From Gammaproteobacteria bacterium (lineage in GTDB: Bacteria; Pseudomonadota; Gammaproteobacteria; Pseudomonadales; Azotimanducaceae): DNA of 64,000 nucleotides. Positions within the stretch are counted from its first letter, which is position 1, and each line of letters begins with the position of its first letter. This document shows, piece after piece, positions 30,320 through 38,914 of the stretch. A program made the translations under genes and the position numbers. A model generated the notes under the pieces. That model was not told where the DNA came from and did no database searches. It saw nothing but the letters and a program-made list of their open reading frames with translations. The DNA lies in NCBI GenBank assembly GCA_026709225.1, contig JAPOTJ010000048.1, positions 1-64,000 on the forward strand. Reading direction: 5' to 3'.

Positions 30320-31317
30320 TGAGGTGCTCCCCATTCCCTGGACAGTTCGAGGGCGGAAATAAGGTGTGCTCCGGTGACTGAACGCCCTCTGGAAATGAAG
30401 TTTACGCGGGTCATGGCCGGCCGGCAAGCTCCGGTGTTCCCCGGTGATCGGGACGGGGCAGCCCCCGCCAAGGCCCCCGATGGGCTGGCGCGCCCCGCGA
30501 GGCACACGCTCGCGGGCGTGCGCCCACCGAGCGCCGAATGCGGCCTGACATGGTTGTAGAAGTCGAGCCACGCCCCGATCAGCTCGCGCGCGTGCCGACC
30601 GTCCTCAAGTTCGTGCAGGTACACGCACTCGTACTTCAATGAACGCCACAGCCGCTCGATGAAGATGTTGTCCAGGTACCGGCCCCGGCCGTCCATCGAC
30701 ATCTTCGCTCCTGCCGCCAGCACCCTGCCCGTGAACGCCTCGCTCGTGAACTGCGAGCCCTGGTCTGTGTTGAAGATCCCCGGCGTCCCGCCCAGCAGCG
30801 CGTCCTCCAGCGCCTCCAGGCAGAACCCGACGTCCACCGTGTTCGACAGCCGCCACGACAGCACGTGCCTCGTCGCCCAGTCCATCACCGCCACCAGGTA
30901 GAAAAAGCCGGACTTCACTGGGATGTACGTGATGTCCGCGCACCAGACCTGATCCGCCTCCACAATGTCCATGCCCCGCAGCAGGTACGGGTGCACGCGG
31001 TGGCCGGGCCCCGCCGCGCTCGTTCTCGGCGGCGGCCGCGCCGCGCGAATCCCCATCAGCCGCATCAGCCTCCGCACCCGCTTCGCGTTCACCTCCGCCG
31101 ACTCAAGGCGCAGGTGCGCGCACATCTGCCGCACGCCGTAGAACGGATAGGCCGTGTGCAGCTCGTCCATCCGCCTCATCAGCGCCAGGTTCGCCTCGCT
31201 CTCGCCTGCCGGAATGTAGTAGACGGACGACCTGCCCGCGCCCGCCAGCGCGCACTGCCTCACAATGCTCAGCCCCTCCATCGCGCCCACCGCCGCCAGG
31301 CGCTCCGACCGGCTCAT
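30265..31317 (-). CDS. IS3-family transposase OrfB (DDE integrase)
   Basis: Predicted 350 residues from the ATG at 31317 (MSRSERLAAV). An HTH-like N-terminus, then the rve catalytic core: WCADITYIPV (first Asp), FNTDQGSQFTS (second Asp) and YLDNIFIERLWRSLKYE (Glu). The frame has no stop inside the element; it reads through the left inverted repeat (encoding SREWGAPQ) and 18 codons of flanking DNA to 30265. The C-terminus has therefore been replaced by host sequence or has lost its stop; activity is uncertain. Confidence 0.88.
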   Translation of the reverse strand: MSRSERLAAVGAMEGLSIVRQCALAGAGRSSVYYIPAGESEANLALMRRMDELHTAYPFYGVRQMCAHLRLESAEVNAKRVRRLMRLMGIRAARPPPRTSAAGPGHRVHPYLLRGMDIVEADQVWCADITYIPVKSGFFYLVAVMDWATRHVLSWRLSNTVDVGFCLEALEDALLGGTPGIFNTDQGSQFTSEAFTGRVLAAGAKMSMDGRGRYLDNIFIERLWRSLKYECVYLHELEDGRHARELIGAWLDFYNHVRPHSALGGRTPASVCLAGRASPSGALAGAAPSRSPGNTGACRPAMTRVNFISRGRSVTGAHLISALELSREWGAPQNGSRAQLSCQHLRAAWR

Positions 31318-31664
31318 CTCCCCAAGCCCCGTAGAAAAAAATCCCGCTCCATCGTCAACTCCCCGTCTTCGCGTGCAGCTCCCGGACCGTCGCCTCATGG
31401 TCATCGCCTCGCTTCCCCGCGCCGCCCTCGAACGCCGCCGCCGCTCCCTCCGACGCCTGCCGCTTCCATGCGCTCACTTGATTCGGGTGCAGCCCGTTGC
31501 GCTGCGCGATCCCTTGGACCGTGTCGACCTCCTTCAGCGCCTCAAGCGCAACGCGCGCCTTGAAGCCCGCCGTGAACCTTCTCCTTTTTTGACCCATTCC
31601 TGTGTCTCCTTCTTAAGCTCGGAGCACACCTTGGCAACCTGTCCGAAAATTGGGGAGCACCTCA
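30320..31664 (-). mobile_element. IS3-family insertion sequence, 1345 bp
   Basis: Ends are defined by imperfect 26-base terminal inverted repeats (21 of 26 identical). The left end reads TGAGGTGCTCCCCA inward from 30320; the right end is the reverse complement ending at 31664. A 3-bp duplication TTC flanks both sides (30317-30319, 31665-31667), the usual IS3 target duplication. It contains orfA and a DDE orfB on the minus strand. It sits between the McrBC cassette and the metallo-beta-lactamase unit. Confidence 0.93.
31355..31597 (-). pseudogene. IS3-family OrfA (HTH), probably shortened by a one-base deletion
   Basis: 80 residues beginning MGQKRRRFTAGFKARVALEA, an IS3 OrfA with helix-turn-helix. 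It stops after HAKTGS, but the following bases in the next frame encode ELTMERDFFLRGLGR and then a TGA overlapping the OrfB ATG, exactly the expected OrfA tail. One more G in the G4 tract (31361-31364) would restore a 94-residue OrfA in the normal -1 relation to OrfB. A T7 run at 31334-31340 (minus strand) is a plausible frameshift site in the intact version. Confidence 0.7.
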
Positions 31665-31962
31665 TTCATCCCAAACTACAACTCCGACGTTATTCTGAGG
31701 CCTTGCTATTAATTGGCGGAATCGCAACCCTCGGAATCTTCGCCAAAACGTAGTGTGATACCTGATAAGGAAACGACGGGTAGTTAGACCGCACGCGGAT
31801 GGGATCAAAGCGCATTTGATCGGTATGCCCATCTCGATCAGGATGGGCCGAAGCTCGTTAGACAATAACAAACAGCGTATTCCTCTGATTCGCGCCCAAT
31901 CTGCGTTAAGTCGTCAGGGCAAGAAAACCAACCTTTTGTTCGAAGGTCTTGACAAGGATTAC
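31665..31962. other. non-coding stretch after the IS
   Basis: About 300 bases, AT-richer than the core genome. No convincing gene, repeat or terminator was found. It lies downstream of the metallo-beta-lactamase gene. Confidence 0.45.
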
Positions 31963-33054
31963 TCAGACTTTTATTGCCCCTCCAAACAACTGGACATTGG
32001 GCGCACGGGCGTCGGGCGTCCACCTAATAGTTACGCGCCCACCGGAATAAGCGGATGCGTCGAACTTCACCTCGGACGCATTGATGAGTTTGGCGATCTC
32101 CGCGCCATATTTCTTCTTTAACGGAACGGTCCTCGGTGTGCTTGTCAAATAGCAACGACTGGAAAGGGTGCGCAATCGTTCCAAGTCGGTGTCGTTCGGA
32201 AGCCGATGTCTCCCTTTGTTCATGGGAGTGACTATAGATGTAGGCTTTCCTTCAAGCATTTCATTCCAAACATCTTCGTTGTGAGCATTGCGGGACCCGT
32301 GATGTGGAACCTTGAACGAATGCGAAAGCGGGTGTCTGCCTCGACGGGCTTCAACCACTGCCCGCCAGCCTTTTAGGCGGTCTCCTCGCTCCTCTAAGTC
32401 TGCGCCGAGAAGCACGCCTTGTTGTCCCACTGATAAGAGCATCGCAACAGAGAGATCGTTTCGAGAGGGCTCGGAAATTCTGTGTTTGGGGCTGCCCTCG
32501 CTTTTGTTGGGGAAATCGGCAATTCGTCTTAGGAAATCTGTGAATTGTTTACTGGACGGAGAAAGCGCACGCAATTCCACCCGCCGATTATGGGCTAGTT
32601 CATCCGCGTCGCAATCAAGCACTATCGTATCTTCTTGAAGGACTTTTACCTGTCGCGGAGTTTCCGCAGCAAGTTTTAGACAATTCAAAAGTTCAGATCC
32701 ACCGCGGTCAAGGATTTTAACGGGCTGGTCTTCATGAACTTGAAGAAAAGCGAGGAACTCCTCACGCCGCAATGCTGCTCCAACGGACAGCCTAGCTTTG
32801 GGGCACGCTTCTAGTGTTTTGGCCAATCCCTTGACATGGTCATCGTGCCAATGAGAAGCACTGACTGAAATAACAGCTTCTTCAACCGGAATGCCGAGAG
32901 CGGTCAGATAGGAGATAGAAGCTGGCTCGTGATTGTCATCAAGACACGAATCGATAATCGCCCACTTTCCGGATCCGATGTGAATGACGATGCTCTCGCC
33001 GTACCCAGGACCAAAGACAGAAAGTTCGATTTCATTCGCTTCGGGAAGCTTCAT
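31963..33054 (-). CDS. ComEC-like metallo-beta-lactamase-fold hydrolase
   Basis: 363 residues, no signal peptide or membrane segment, so cytosolic. Metal-binding HWHDDH at 68-73, LLGADLE at 215-221 and KVPHHGS at 248-254 are the pattern of the MBL domain of ComEC/Rec2 and related nucleases, but standing alone. Last gene of a three-gene minus operon; its start overlaps the previous gene by 23 bases. Likely a nuclease or phosphodiesterase; substrate unknown. Confidence 0.85.
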   Translation of the reverse strand: MKLPEANEIELSVFGPGYGESIVIHIGSGKWAIIDSCLDDNHEPASISYLTALGIPVEEAVISVSASHWHDDHVKGLAKTLEACPKARLSVGAALRREEFLAFLQVHEDQPVKILDRGGSELLNCLKLAAETPRQVKVLQEDTIVLDCDADELAHNRRVELRALSPSSKQFTDFLRRIADFPNKSEGSPKHRISEPSRNDLSVAMLLSVGQQGVLLGADLEERGDRLKGWRAVVEARRGRHPLSHSFKVPHHGSRNAHNEDVWNEMLEGKPTSIVTPMNKGRHRLPNDTDLERLRTLSSRCYLTSTPRTVPLKKKYGAEIAKLINASEVKFDASAYSGGRVTIRWTPDARAPNVQLFGGAIKV

Positions 33055-33604
33055 CCCAGTTAATGTTTTCCACGAGTGTTTTAGCTTTTTTCAATGCTCG
33101 ATTAAAGTCTGCCTTTGAATGAGCCGGAAGCTGTCGAAAATATAGTTCTGATACCTTGCGAATTTGGCCAGACGGCAAGCGCTCCCGCCCGATTACCCAT
33201 CGTACGATAGCGCCCTCTTTTAGAAGATGTCTCTCCCGCGTACTAACATCGTCTATTGAGAAGAATGCTTGATCGGTCGGAAGAGGCGATTTTGACTGGA
33301 CGTTGGTCATTTTCACGAAGAATTCACTTCCGCGGATGCTCTCTACATAGCCTTCCCATTCCGCAGAAGGTGTGAGCGTTCGTTTTCGGAATTCTCGATT
33401 TTCTTCCGATGTTAGCTTGGGGAAACGTGCGAGGATTTCTTCGATGTCTGGTAGGCTCTGATGAGCCTTGTTCAAATCGAAGGCACCGGAGATATTAACC
33501 TTAACTCGTCTTTCGATGTAGTCATCTTTGTCTTGACTGATGACAGAGTGACGAGGCTCGAACTCGAGTTGTCTGCGAACAGCGGTTGAGGAGGAAAAAG
33601 TCAT
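33032..33604 (-). CDS. unknown 190-residue protein, middle gene of MBL operon
   Basis: Not recognised. Soluble and charged. A central segment (about 80-150: WEGYVESIRGSEFFVKM, FSIDDVSTRERHLLKEGAIV, RWVIG) looks like a small beta-barrel, possibly OB- or SH3-like. It overlaps the MBL gene by 23 bases and is 2 bases from the upstream gene, so all three act together. Confidence 0.72.
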   Translation of the reverse strand: MTFSSSTAVRRQLEFEPRHSVISQDKDDYIERRVKVNISGAFDLNKAHQSLPDIEEILARFPKLTSEENREFRKRTLTPSAEWEGYVESIRGSEFFVKMTNVQSKSPLPTDQAFFSIDDVSTRERHLLKEGAIVRWVIGRERLPSGQIRKVSELYFRQLPAHSKADFNRALKKAKTLVENINWDEASRSE

Positions 33605-33606
33605 AG

Positions 33607-34302
33607 TTACATTATCCCCGCTTGCATTAGGGTGTCGATGATAGTTTCGGCTTCTTCCATCGCCGGCTCGAAATGTTTAGCCAACATGTCAATTGCCACT
33701 TCGCTTCCATGCCCTTCGGGGAGATTTGAAAACTCGTGGTGGGAATTGACTCGAATATAGACCGCAGAATTATCCATAATGCGTACCGACGGTTCTATTG
33801 TGGCATTTGTCTGGACAATGTGACCATCAACCAACTTCGACTTTCGCCGCATGGTTAACGTCTGGAGACCTCCGGTTAATTCTCTATCTTCCGCATCCAT
33901 CCCTTCACCATAAGACCCCCACGGCTCTAGAGGTGCCAATTTCCGGCCAAGCCGTATTCGTGAAGAAGCATTCGGCAACCTGAAATGCACATCTCGATTA
34001 ATGCCAAGCGCAAAAATTGGGGTGTGGTGGAGATATTCACCGAAGATCATCGTAGCTATGTCTACGAGTTTGACCCATGGAGCGGCAAGAGTCTCGACGT
34101 GAAAGCGATCAGCTTGAACGCTATAGGTACGCGTATCAAGTGAAAACTGGGTGAAGTCCCGAGATGTGAGAACATCCCCGGATAGTTCGGATTCATCGAC
34201 TTCAATACCCTTGCTATGTAGCCATGCCGGATGGAAAATGGCGGGATTGAATTTTCCAAGGAAGACGATCGAGCAGCCAGAAATATCTGCCGAAATTACC
34301 AT
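33607..34302 (-). CDS. unknown 231-residue protein, first gene of MBL operon
   Basis: Not assigned to a known function. The ATG at 34302 with AGGA at about 9 bases is preferred over longer upstream forms. The N-terminal VFLGKFNPAIFHPAWL and middle HTPIFALGINRDVHFRLP are strong, family-like motifs that I associate with uncharacterised bacterial proteins, but I cannot name the family. No catalytic motif or membrane segment is apparent. It could be a sensor or adaptor for the MBL hydrolase. Confidence 0.72.
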   Translation of the reverse strand: MVISADISGCSIVFLGKFNPAIFHPAWLHSKGIEVDESELSGDVLTSRDFTQFSLDTRTYSVQADRFHVETLAAPWVKLVDIATMIFGEYLHHTPIFALGINRDVHFRLPNASSRIRLGRKLAPLEPWGSYGEGMDAEDRELTGGLQTLTMRRKSKLVDGHIVQTNATIEPSVRIMDNSAVYIRVNSHHEFSNLPEGHGSEVAIDMLAKHFEPAMEEAETIIDTLMQAGIM

Positions 34303-34520
34303 TTGCGTGATCCTAATCCTATAGCTCTTTGAATATTGTGGGAGAAGTGTCCCTTGCTCCGCCATGAACATGGCACCAAGAGGCGATGATCGGAAACCGG
34401 AGCTCAGAAGTGGTTCGAATGCTACAGTCAAGCCCATGTACAGTCAAGGTGGTTGTTGCCAGCAGGGGACTTAACGCTGCCATCAAAAGAAAGTTGGAGA
34501 GGCTGCGAGTTGGCGAGGAT

Positions 34521-35123
34521 TCAGAAGTCGATGCCGCGAACGGCTTTGATGCCGGCATCGAACGGATGCTTGATGGCGCGCATCTCGCTCACAAGGTCGG
34601 CGTAATCGCAGATGCCCGCTTTGGCATCGCGCCCAGTGAGGATGACGCTGGTGCGCGCGGCTCGCGCCTGCAGACCTTGGATGACATCATCCTCCGCCAA
34701 AAAGTCACAGCGCAACGCGATATTGATCTCATCGAGCACCAGCAGGTCGTAGTCACCGCTTTTCAGCATGGCGCGCGCCTGTGCAAATGCGGACTGAGCC
34801 GTCGCGGTGTCCCGGTCGAGGTCTTGCGTGTCCCAGGTGAAGCCTTCGCCCATCGTGTGCCAATCGAGTTGGTCTGGGAATTTCGCGAAGAACTGGCGTT
34901 CTCCAGTTTTCCACGCGCCCTTGATGAATTGCACCACGCCGACCCTCTGCCCCCAGCCAAGCGCTCGCGCGATGACGCCAAAGGCGGAACTTGACTTGCC
35001 CTTGCCCTCGCCGGTGTAGACGAGCACCAAGCCTCGCTCGGTGGCCGAAGCCGCCTGCACTCGCTTTCGGTGTTCCGCCTGCTGGGCTTGCATCTTTTCC
35101 TTGTGGCGCTGCGCTTCAGTCAT
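34521..35123 (-). CDS. cobO: cob(I)yrinic acid a,c-diamide adenosyltransferase
   Basis: CobA/CobO/BtuR-type corrinoid adenosyltransferase, 200 residues. P-loop GEGKGKSSSAFG near residue 38, VVQFIKGAWKTGE, and LLVLDEINIAL. It attaches the 5'-deoxyadenosyl group to corrinoids before nucleotide-loop assembly. The N-terminal 30 residues are the usual basic helix. It ends the minus series cobT-cobS-cobC-cobO and is 3 bases from cobC. Confidence 0.95.
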   Translation of the reverse strand: MTEAQRHKEKMQAQQAEHRKRVQAASATERGLVLVYTGEGKGKSSSAFGVIARALGWGQRVGVVQFIKGAWKTGERQFFAKFPDQLDWHTMGEGFTWDTQDLDRDTATAQSAFAQARAMLKSGDYDLLVLDEINIALRCDFLAEDDVIQGLQARAARTSVILTGRDAKAGICDYADLVSEMRAIKHPFDAGIKAVRGIDF

Positions 35124-35126
35124 GAT

Positions 35127-35657
35127 CTAAGTCTCGAAGTTGGAAAGCGGCATGATGCCACCAAACGCAACCGAGACAGCGAAATGCTGCGCCTCGATGC
35201 CAGTCCCGGAACAGGCCGCCTTGATAACGCCCGAGTGCGTCACGACCGCGATGCTTTCCTGTCGTTCCGACCAGTCGGCGAGGGCGCGGGCGGCGCGGCT
35301 TTTCAGCATCGCCACGCTTTCACCGCCGTGCGGGCGGGCGTGCATGAAGTCTTGCGACCAGGCATCAAGCTCCGCTTTTGGCAGTTGCGACCAAGAGCGC
35401 CCCTCCCAAGTGCCGAAGTCCATCTCGACAAGACGGTCATCGACATCCATCGGCAGCCCGCGCGTGCGGGCAATGAAACACGCCAGTGTGCGACAGCGTT
35501 GCAAGGGACTCGAAACGACCCGGCTGACGATCGGCAAGGCGCGCTCCACCGTGGATGCCTCTTCCGCAAAGGTGTTGCGCAATCCAACATCCAACCGGCC
35601 ATAGCACAGGTCTGCGGGCACGTCGGGTCGCGTATGGCGAACCAGAATCAGCCCCAT
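35127..35657 (-). CDS. cobC: histidine phosphatase, probable alpha-ribazole phosphatase
   Basis: Phosphoglycerate-mutase-like phosphatase with the catalytic LVRHT near the N-terminus, EMDFGTWEG and VVTHSGVIKAA. The ATG at 35657 (MGLILVRH) gives 176 residues. Overlap with cobS and neighbours of the nucleotide-loop pathway point to dephosphorylation of alpha-ribazole-P or adenosylcobalamin-5'-P rather than a glycolytic role. Confidence 0.87.
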   Translation of the reverse strand: MGLILVRHTRPDVPADLCYGRLDVGLRNTFAEEASTVERALPIVSRVVSSPLQRCRTLACFIARTRGLPMDVDDRLVEMDFGTWEGRSWSQLPKAELDAWSQDFMHARPHGGESVAMLKSRAARALADWSERQESIAVVTHSGVIKAACSGTGIEAQHFAVSVAFGGIMPLSNFET

Positions 35658-36475
35658 GCGCCGACGCCCACGCAAACGCCCAGATAGAGGCCTATCTCGC
35701 TCGTTTGCTGCACGGCACCGAGGGTATCGCCGGTATAGCCGCGCAGCCGACGCTCAACGGCGAGCCGCATCAACACATGCCCCAGCACGACACCGAGCAT
35801 GGCGCAAAGAGCTGTCGTGGCTGCGAGCGTCCAAAAGAGCATCGCGAGCAGCGCCAGCCCGGTGCCGCCGCTGACAATCCAACCTGTTGGCGTCAAGCGC
35901 TGGGCGATCGGTTTGGCGATGCCGTTTTCACGCGCATACATGCTGGTCTGCATGGTGACAATGCACGACAGGCGAGACAGGCCGCCGCTAGCAATCAGCG
36001 TCACGCAAAGCGGCAAGGGTTCAAGACTTGCGAGCGTGGCAACGCGCATTCCCAAAGCCAGCATCAGCGCCAGGGCACCGAATGTGCCGAGGCGGCTGTC
36101 GCGCATGACTGCCAAGCTGGCAGTGCGGCGAGCGTCGTCGGTGCCATCGCCATCGGTCAAATGGCTGGTTTCGGTGAACTTGGCACCCAAGCCGTCAAAA
36201 GTGTCGGCAAGTCCGTCCTCGTGCAACGCACCGGTGAGCGCCAAACACGCCGCGAGCGCGAGCAGAACCGCCACTATCCCAGGTAGCGCGAGATTGGCGA
36301 AACAGAATATGGCGGCACCGAAGCCGCCGATCAGGCTGCCGACCAAGGGATAGTAGCGTACAGAGGCGGCAAGCTGTTTGGTGTCGGCGGACCCGATGAC
36401 CGGAACCGGCAGCCGGGTGAGGAACTGTACAGCGAGGGCGAGGGCGCCCAATTCCCGAAAGACCGCAGTGCTCAC
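35648..36475 (-). CDS. cobS: adenosylcobinamide-GDP ribazoletransferase (cobalamin synthase)
   Basis: Polytopic inner-membrane enzyme that joins adenosylcobinamide-GDP and alpha-ribazole. FLTRLPVP near the N-terminus and LHEDGLADTFDGLG are the conserved CobS motifs, followed by several hydrophobic helices. 275 residues. The GTG start overlaps the cobT stop as GTGA. Confidence 0.95.
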   Translation of the reverse strand: MSTAVFRELGALALAVQFLTRLPVPVIGSADTKQLAASVRYYPLVGSLIGGFGAAIFCFANLALPGIVAVLLALAACLALTGALHEDGLADTFDGLGAKFTETSHLTDGDGTDDARRTASLAVMRDSRLGTFGALALMLALGMRVATLASLEPLPLCVTLIASGGLSRLSCIVTMQTSMYARENGIAKPIAQRLTPTGWIVSGGTGLALLAMLFWTLAATTALCAMLGVVLGHVLMRLAVERRLRGYTGDTLGAVQQTSEIGLYLGVCVGVGAWG

Positions 36476-37503
36476 TTCAGATTGAGAGATGTGTGGTCAC
36501 TGACGCCAGCCGAATCAAAGCTCGCCATGTCGCTCAGCATGGCTGCCGCCGCCCGCACCAGCGGCCAAGCGAGCAAGGCGCCGGTGCCTTCGCCAAGTCG
36601 CAAATCCAAGTCAAGCAAGGGCACCGCGTCAAGCGCCTCGAGAACGGCAGTATGTGCCGCTTCCGCAGAGCGGTGTGCGAACACCAGGTGCGACCTTGCC
36701 TCCGGCATCAGGCGCAGTGCCGCCAGCGCAGAAACAGTAGCGATGAAGCCATCAATGAGCACCAGCTTGCCGGATGCGGCGGCGCCCATGATGGCGCCGG
36801 TCAGCATCACCGTCTCAAAGCCTCCATATTCGCGCATTGCTTCCTGCGGGCCGAGCTGTGCCGGTGTTCGCTGCGCCGCGGCGTCCAATACGCGCTGCTT
36901 TCTGATCAAGCCGTCGTCGTCGATCCCGGATCCCCGCCCGACTAGTCGGGCAACGGGCAGATTCAGCAGCTTGGCCGCCACGAGGCTCGCCGACGAAGTG
37001 TTGGCAATACCCATCTCACCATAGCAGGCGACCTCGTGCTCGTCTTGACTGCCAATCAGTGTGCCAACATCTAGCGCATGCTTGAATTGTTGCGCCGACA
37101 TGGCCGCACGCTCAGCCGAGTTGTTGGTGCCGTTGCCGATGCGCCTGGAAATGAGCGCCGGGTGCGCCATGGCCTGCCCCCGAACACCCGCATCGACAAC
37201 TGCGAATTCAACGCCGAGCGCCTGCGCGAGAACATTGGCGGCGGCGCCTCCGGCCAGAAAGTTGCTAAGCATCTGCCGCGTCACTTCCTGAGGGAAGGCT
37301 GAAACGCCAGCTTCGGCAATGCCGTGGTCGGCAGCAAAAACCGTTAATTTGCAGCGCCCCGCAGTGGGTGTCAGCGTTTGTTGAACAGACGCGAGTTGCG
37401 CCGCAAGCGCTTCGAGTCTGCCAAGTGAACCGACCGGTTTGGTCTTGCTGTTGATGGCCTCCCAAATAGCTTGTTGCAAAGCACTTGATTGCTTCGTTGG
37501 CAC
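36472..37503 (-). CDS. cobT: nicotinate-nucleotide-dimethylbenzimidazole phosphoribosyltransferase
   Basis: Activates the lower-ligand base as alpha-ribazole phosphate. 343 residues, with KPVGSLGRLE, VFAADHGIAEAGVSAFPQEVT, GEMGIANTSSA and the late EGTGA segment carrying the family's catalytic Glu. GTG start. Divergent from cobU with 60 bases between. Confidence 0.95.
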   Translation of the reverse strand: MPTKQSSALQQAIWEAINSKTKPVGSLGRLEALAAQLASVQQTLTPTAGRCKLTVFAADHGIAEAGVSAFPQEVTRQMLSNFLAGGAAANVLAQALGVEFAVVDAGVRGQAMAHPALISRRIGNGTNNSAERAAMSAQQFKHALDVGTLIGSQDEHEVACYGEMGIANTSSASLVAAKLLNLPVARLVGRGSGIDDDGLIRKQRVLDAAAQRTPAQLGPQEAMREYGGFETVMLTGAIMGAAASGKLVLIDGFIATVSALAALRLMPEARSHLVFAHRSAEAAHTAVLEALDAVPLLDLDLRLGEGTGALLAWPLVRAAAAMLSDMASFDSAGVSDHTSLNLK

Positions 37504-37563
37504 AGTGTGAACACGCCCTAGGCTAACCGGCGTATTGTGCGCAATTTGAGCGGTGTGTGGGAC

Positions 37564-38076
37564 ATGTGCACGACTTTGGTCGTTGGCGGTGCCCGATCAG
37601 GGAAAAGCCACAGGGCATTGCAGCTTGCCCGCAGCATCGACGGGGAACGGGTCTTCATCGCCACAGCGCTCGCCTCGGATGCCGAGATGGCCGAGCGCAT
37701 TGAGCGCCACCGAATCGAGCGCGGCGCGGGTTTCAGGACTGTCGAAGTGGGCGTTGGTTTGCCTGAAGCGATTGCCAAGGAGATGGTGCCCAACCGTGTC
37801 GTGGTCGTCGATTGCCTCACGCTTTGGCTGGCAAATAGCCTGCATCAGCGCTGCGATACGCGAGCGCAAATCGAAGCGATCACCGCTACGCTTGCGGAGC
37901 CGCCCTGCCCGGTCATCCTCGTCTCCAATGAAGTGGGCATGGGCTTGGTTCCAGAAACCCGCGTGGGCCGCGATTTTCGTGATGCGCAAGGCCTGCTCAA
38001 TCGTGAGGTTGCTGCCGTATGCGGGCGAGTGGAGTTCATGGTCGCGGGGTTTCCGTTGATGTTGAAACCGGGCTAA
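37564..38076 (+). CDS. cobU: adenosylcobinamide kinase / guanylyltransferase
   Basis: Bifunctional CobU that phosphorylates adenosylcobinamide and converts it to the GDP form. The ATG at 37564 gives 170 residues: P-loop GGARSGKSHRAL, RIERHRIER carrying the guanylylated His, and VDCLTLWLAN. It is the only gene of the cobalamin locus on the plus strand. Confidence 0.95.
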   Translation: MCTTLVVGGARSGKSHRALQLARSIDGERVFIATALASDAEMAERIERHRIERGAGFRTVEVGVGLPEAIAKEMVPNRVVVVDCLTLWLANSLHQRCDTRAQIEAITATLAEPPCPVILVSNEVGMGLVPETRVGRDFRDAQGLLNREVAAVCGRVEFMVAGFPLMLKPG

Positions 38077-38144
38077 GCGGGAAGGTTACGCAGGCCAGCA
38101 GGTCGGATTTTGTAGTTCCGGTCCTTGTCAGCGAACAACATATC

Positions 38145-38507
38145 TCATTGTTCGCGCTCTATATCAAGGCTCGCGAGCATACGCTCACAGGCATCACGAA
38201 GTGGCCCGATGTCGTTTCGAAGGATGTTTTCTACGGCTCCCAAATCGATGCCGAGATAGTCATGAACAATCGCGTTGCGGAATCCAGCGATAGATTTCCA
38301 TGGAACTTGGGCCTGGGTTGCTTTGATAGGCTCTGACAGCTTTTGAGTTGATTCGGCGATTAGGTGCAAGTCTCGTTCCACAGCACGCCTCACCAATGCA
38401 CTTGTGCGCAAAACTGACAAACCGTCTTCCAAGAAGTCCGTCATTTCGTCAATGGTGTCAAGAATGAACTTGAGGTATGTCCGATCGGAGACAGGGCCGG
38501 GACTCAT
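38145..38507 (-). CDS. hepT: HepT-type toxin (HEPN RNase family)
   Basis: 120 residues, all alpha. The HEPN active-site motif RX4HXY is present as RNAIVHDY near residue 83. Paired with a MntA-like nucleotidyltransferase through a 4-base overlap. In this family MntA poly-adenylylates the HepT tyrosine and so silences it. The pair sits between cobU and cobD. Confidence 0.9.
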   Translation of the reverse strand: MSPGPVSDRTYLKFILDTIDEMTDFLEDGLSVLRTSALVRRAVERDLHLIAESTQKLSEPIKATQAQVPWKSIAGFRNAIVHDYLGIDLGAVENILRNDIGPLRDACERMLASLDIEREQ

Positions 38508-38824
38508 TCGCCGCCCTCTTGGTTCGGCGTATTTGTCTCACGCAAAGGGATGGCATGACGAAGCGCATGTTCGCGCATATGCTGGTTGAGTCCCTCGATG
38601 CGGCCAATATCCACCTTACGGCCAATCGCATCTTCGATCGCCTGTCGCATTTCGAAGAGCGTCAGTCCCATGCCCCCTTGCGGAAAATCCACGAGTAAGT
38701 CAACGTCGCTCGTGTCTGTTGCATCGCCGCGTGCCATTGATCCAAACACACGTACATTGGTACAGCCGTATGAAGCTGTAATATCAAGAATTTTCTGACG
38801 GTTTTCGAGAACAAAGGGATGCAT
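38504..38824 (-). CDS. mntA: MntA-type nucleotidyltransferase antitoxin
   Basis: Minimal nucleotidyltransferase, 106 residues from the ATG at 38824 (MHPFVLENRQKIL). The motif GSMARGDATDTSDVDLLVDF shows GSX10DXD. A longer frame starts upstream but adds no conserved residues. First gene of the MntA-HepT pair. Confidence 0.9.
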   Translation of the reverse strand: MHPFVLENRQKILDITASYGCTNVRVFGSMARGDATDTSDVDLLVDFPQGGMGLTLFEMRQAIEDAIGRKVDIGRIEGLNQHMREHALRHAIPLRETNTPNQEGGE

Positions 38825-38914
38825 TTGATCGCTTGAGGCAATTTGGAGAAATGTCAACACGCTTCGGTGAGTTCTCAATATTGTATGACAGTGCCGTTCT
38901 TACAAGTGAGGTAC

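Noticed and set aside
31662-31871. 69-codon frame directly after the IS
   Set aside because: Begins within the IS flank, no motif, no ribosome-binding site.
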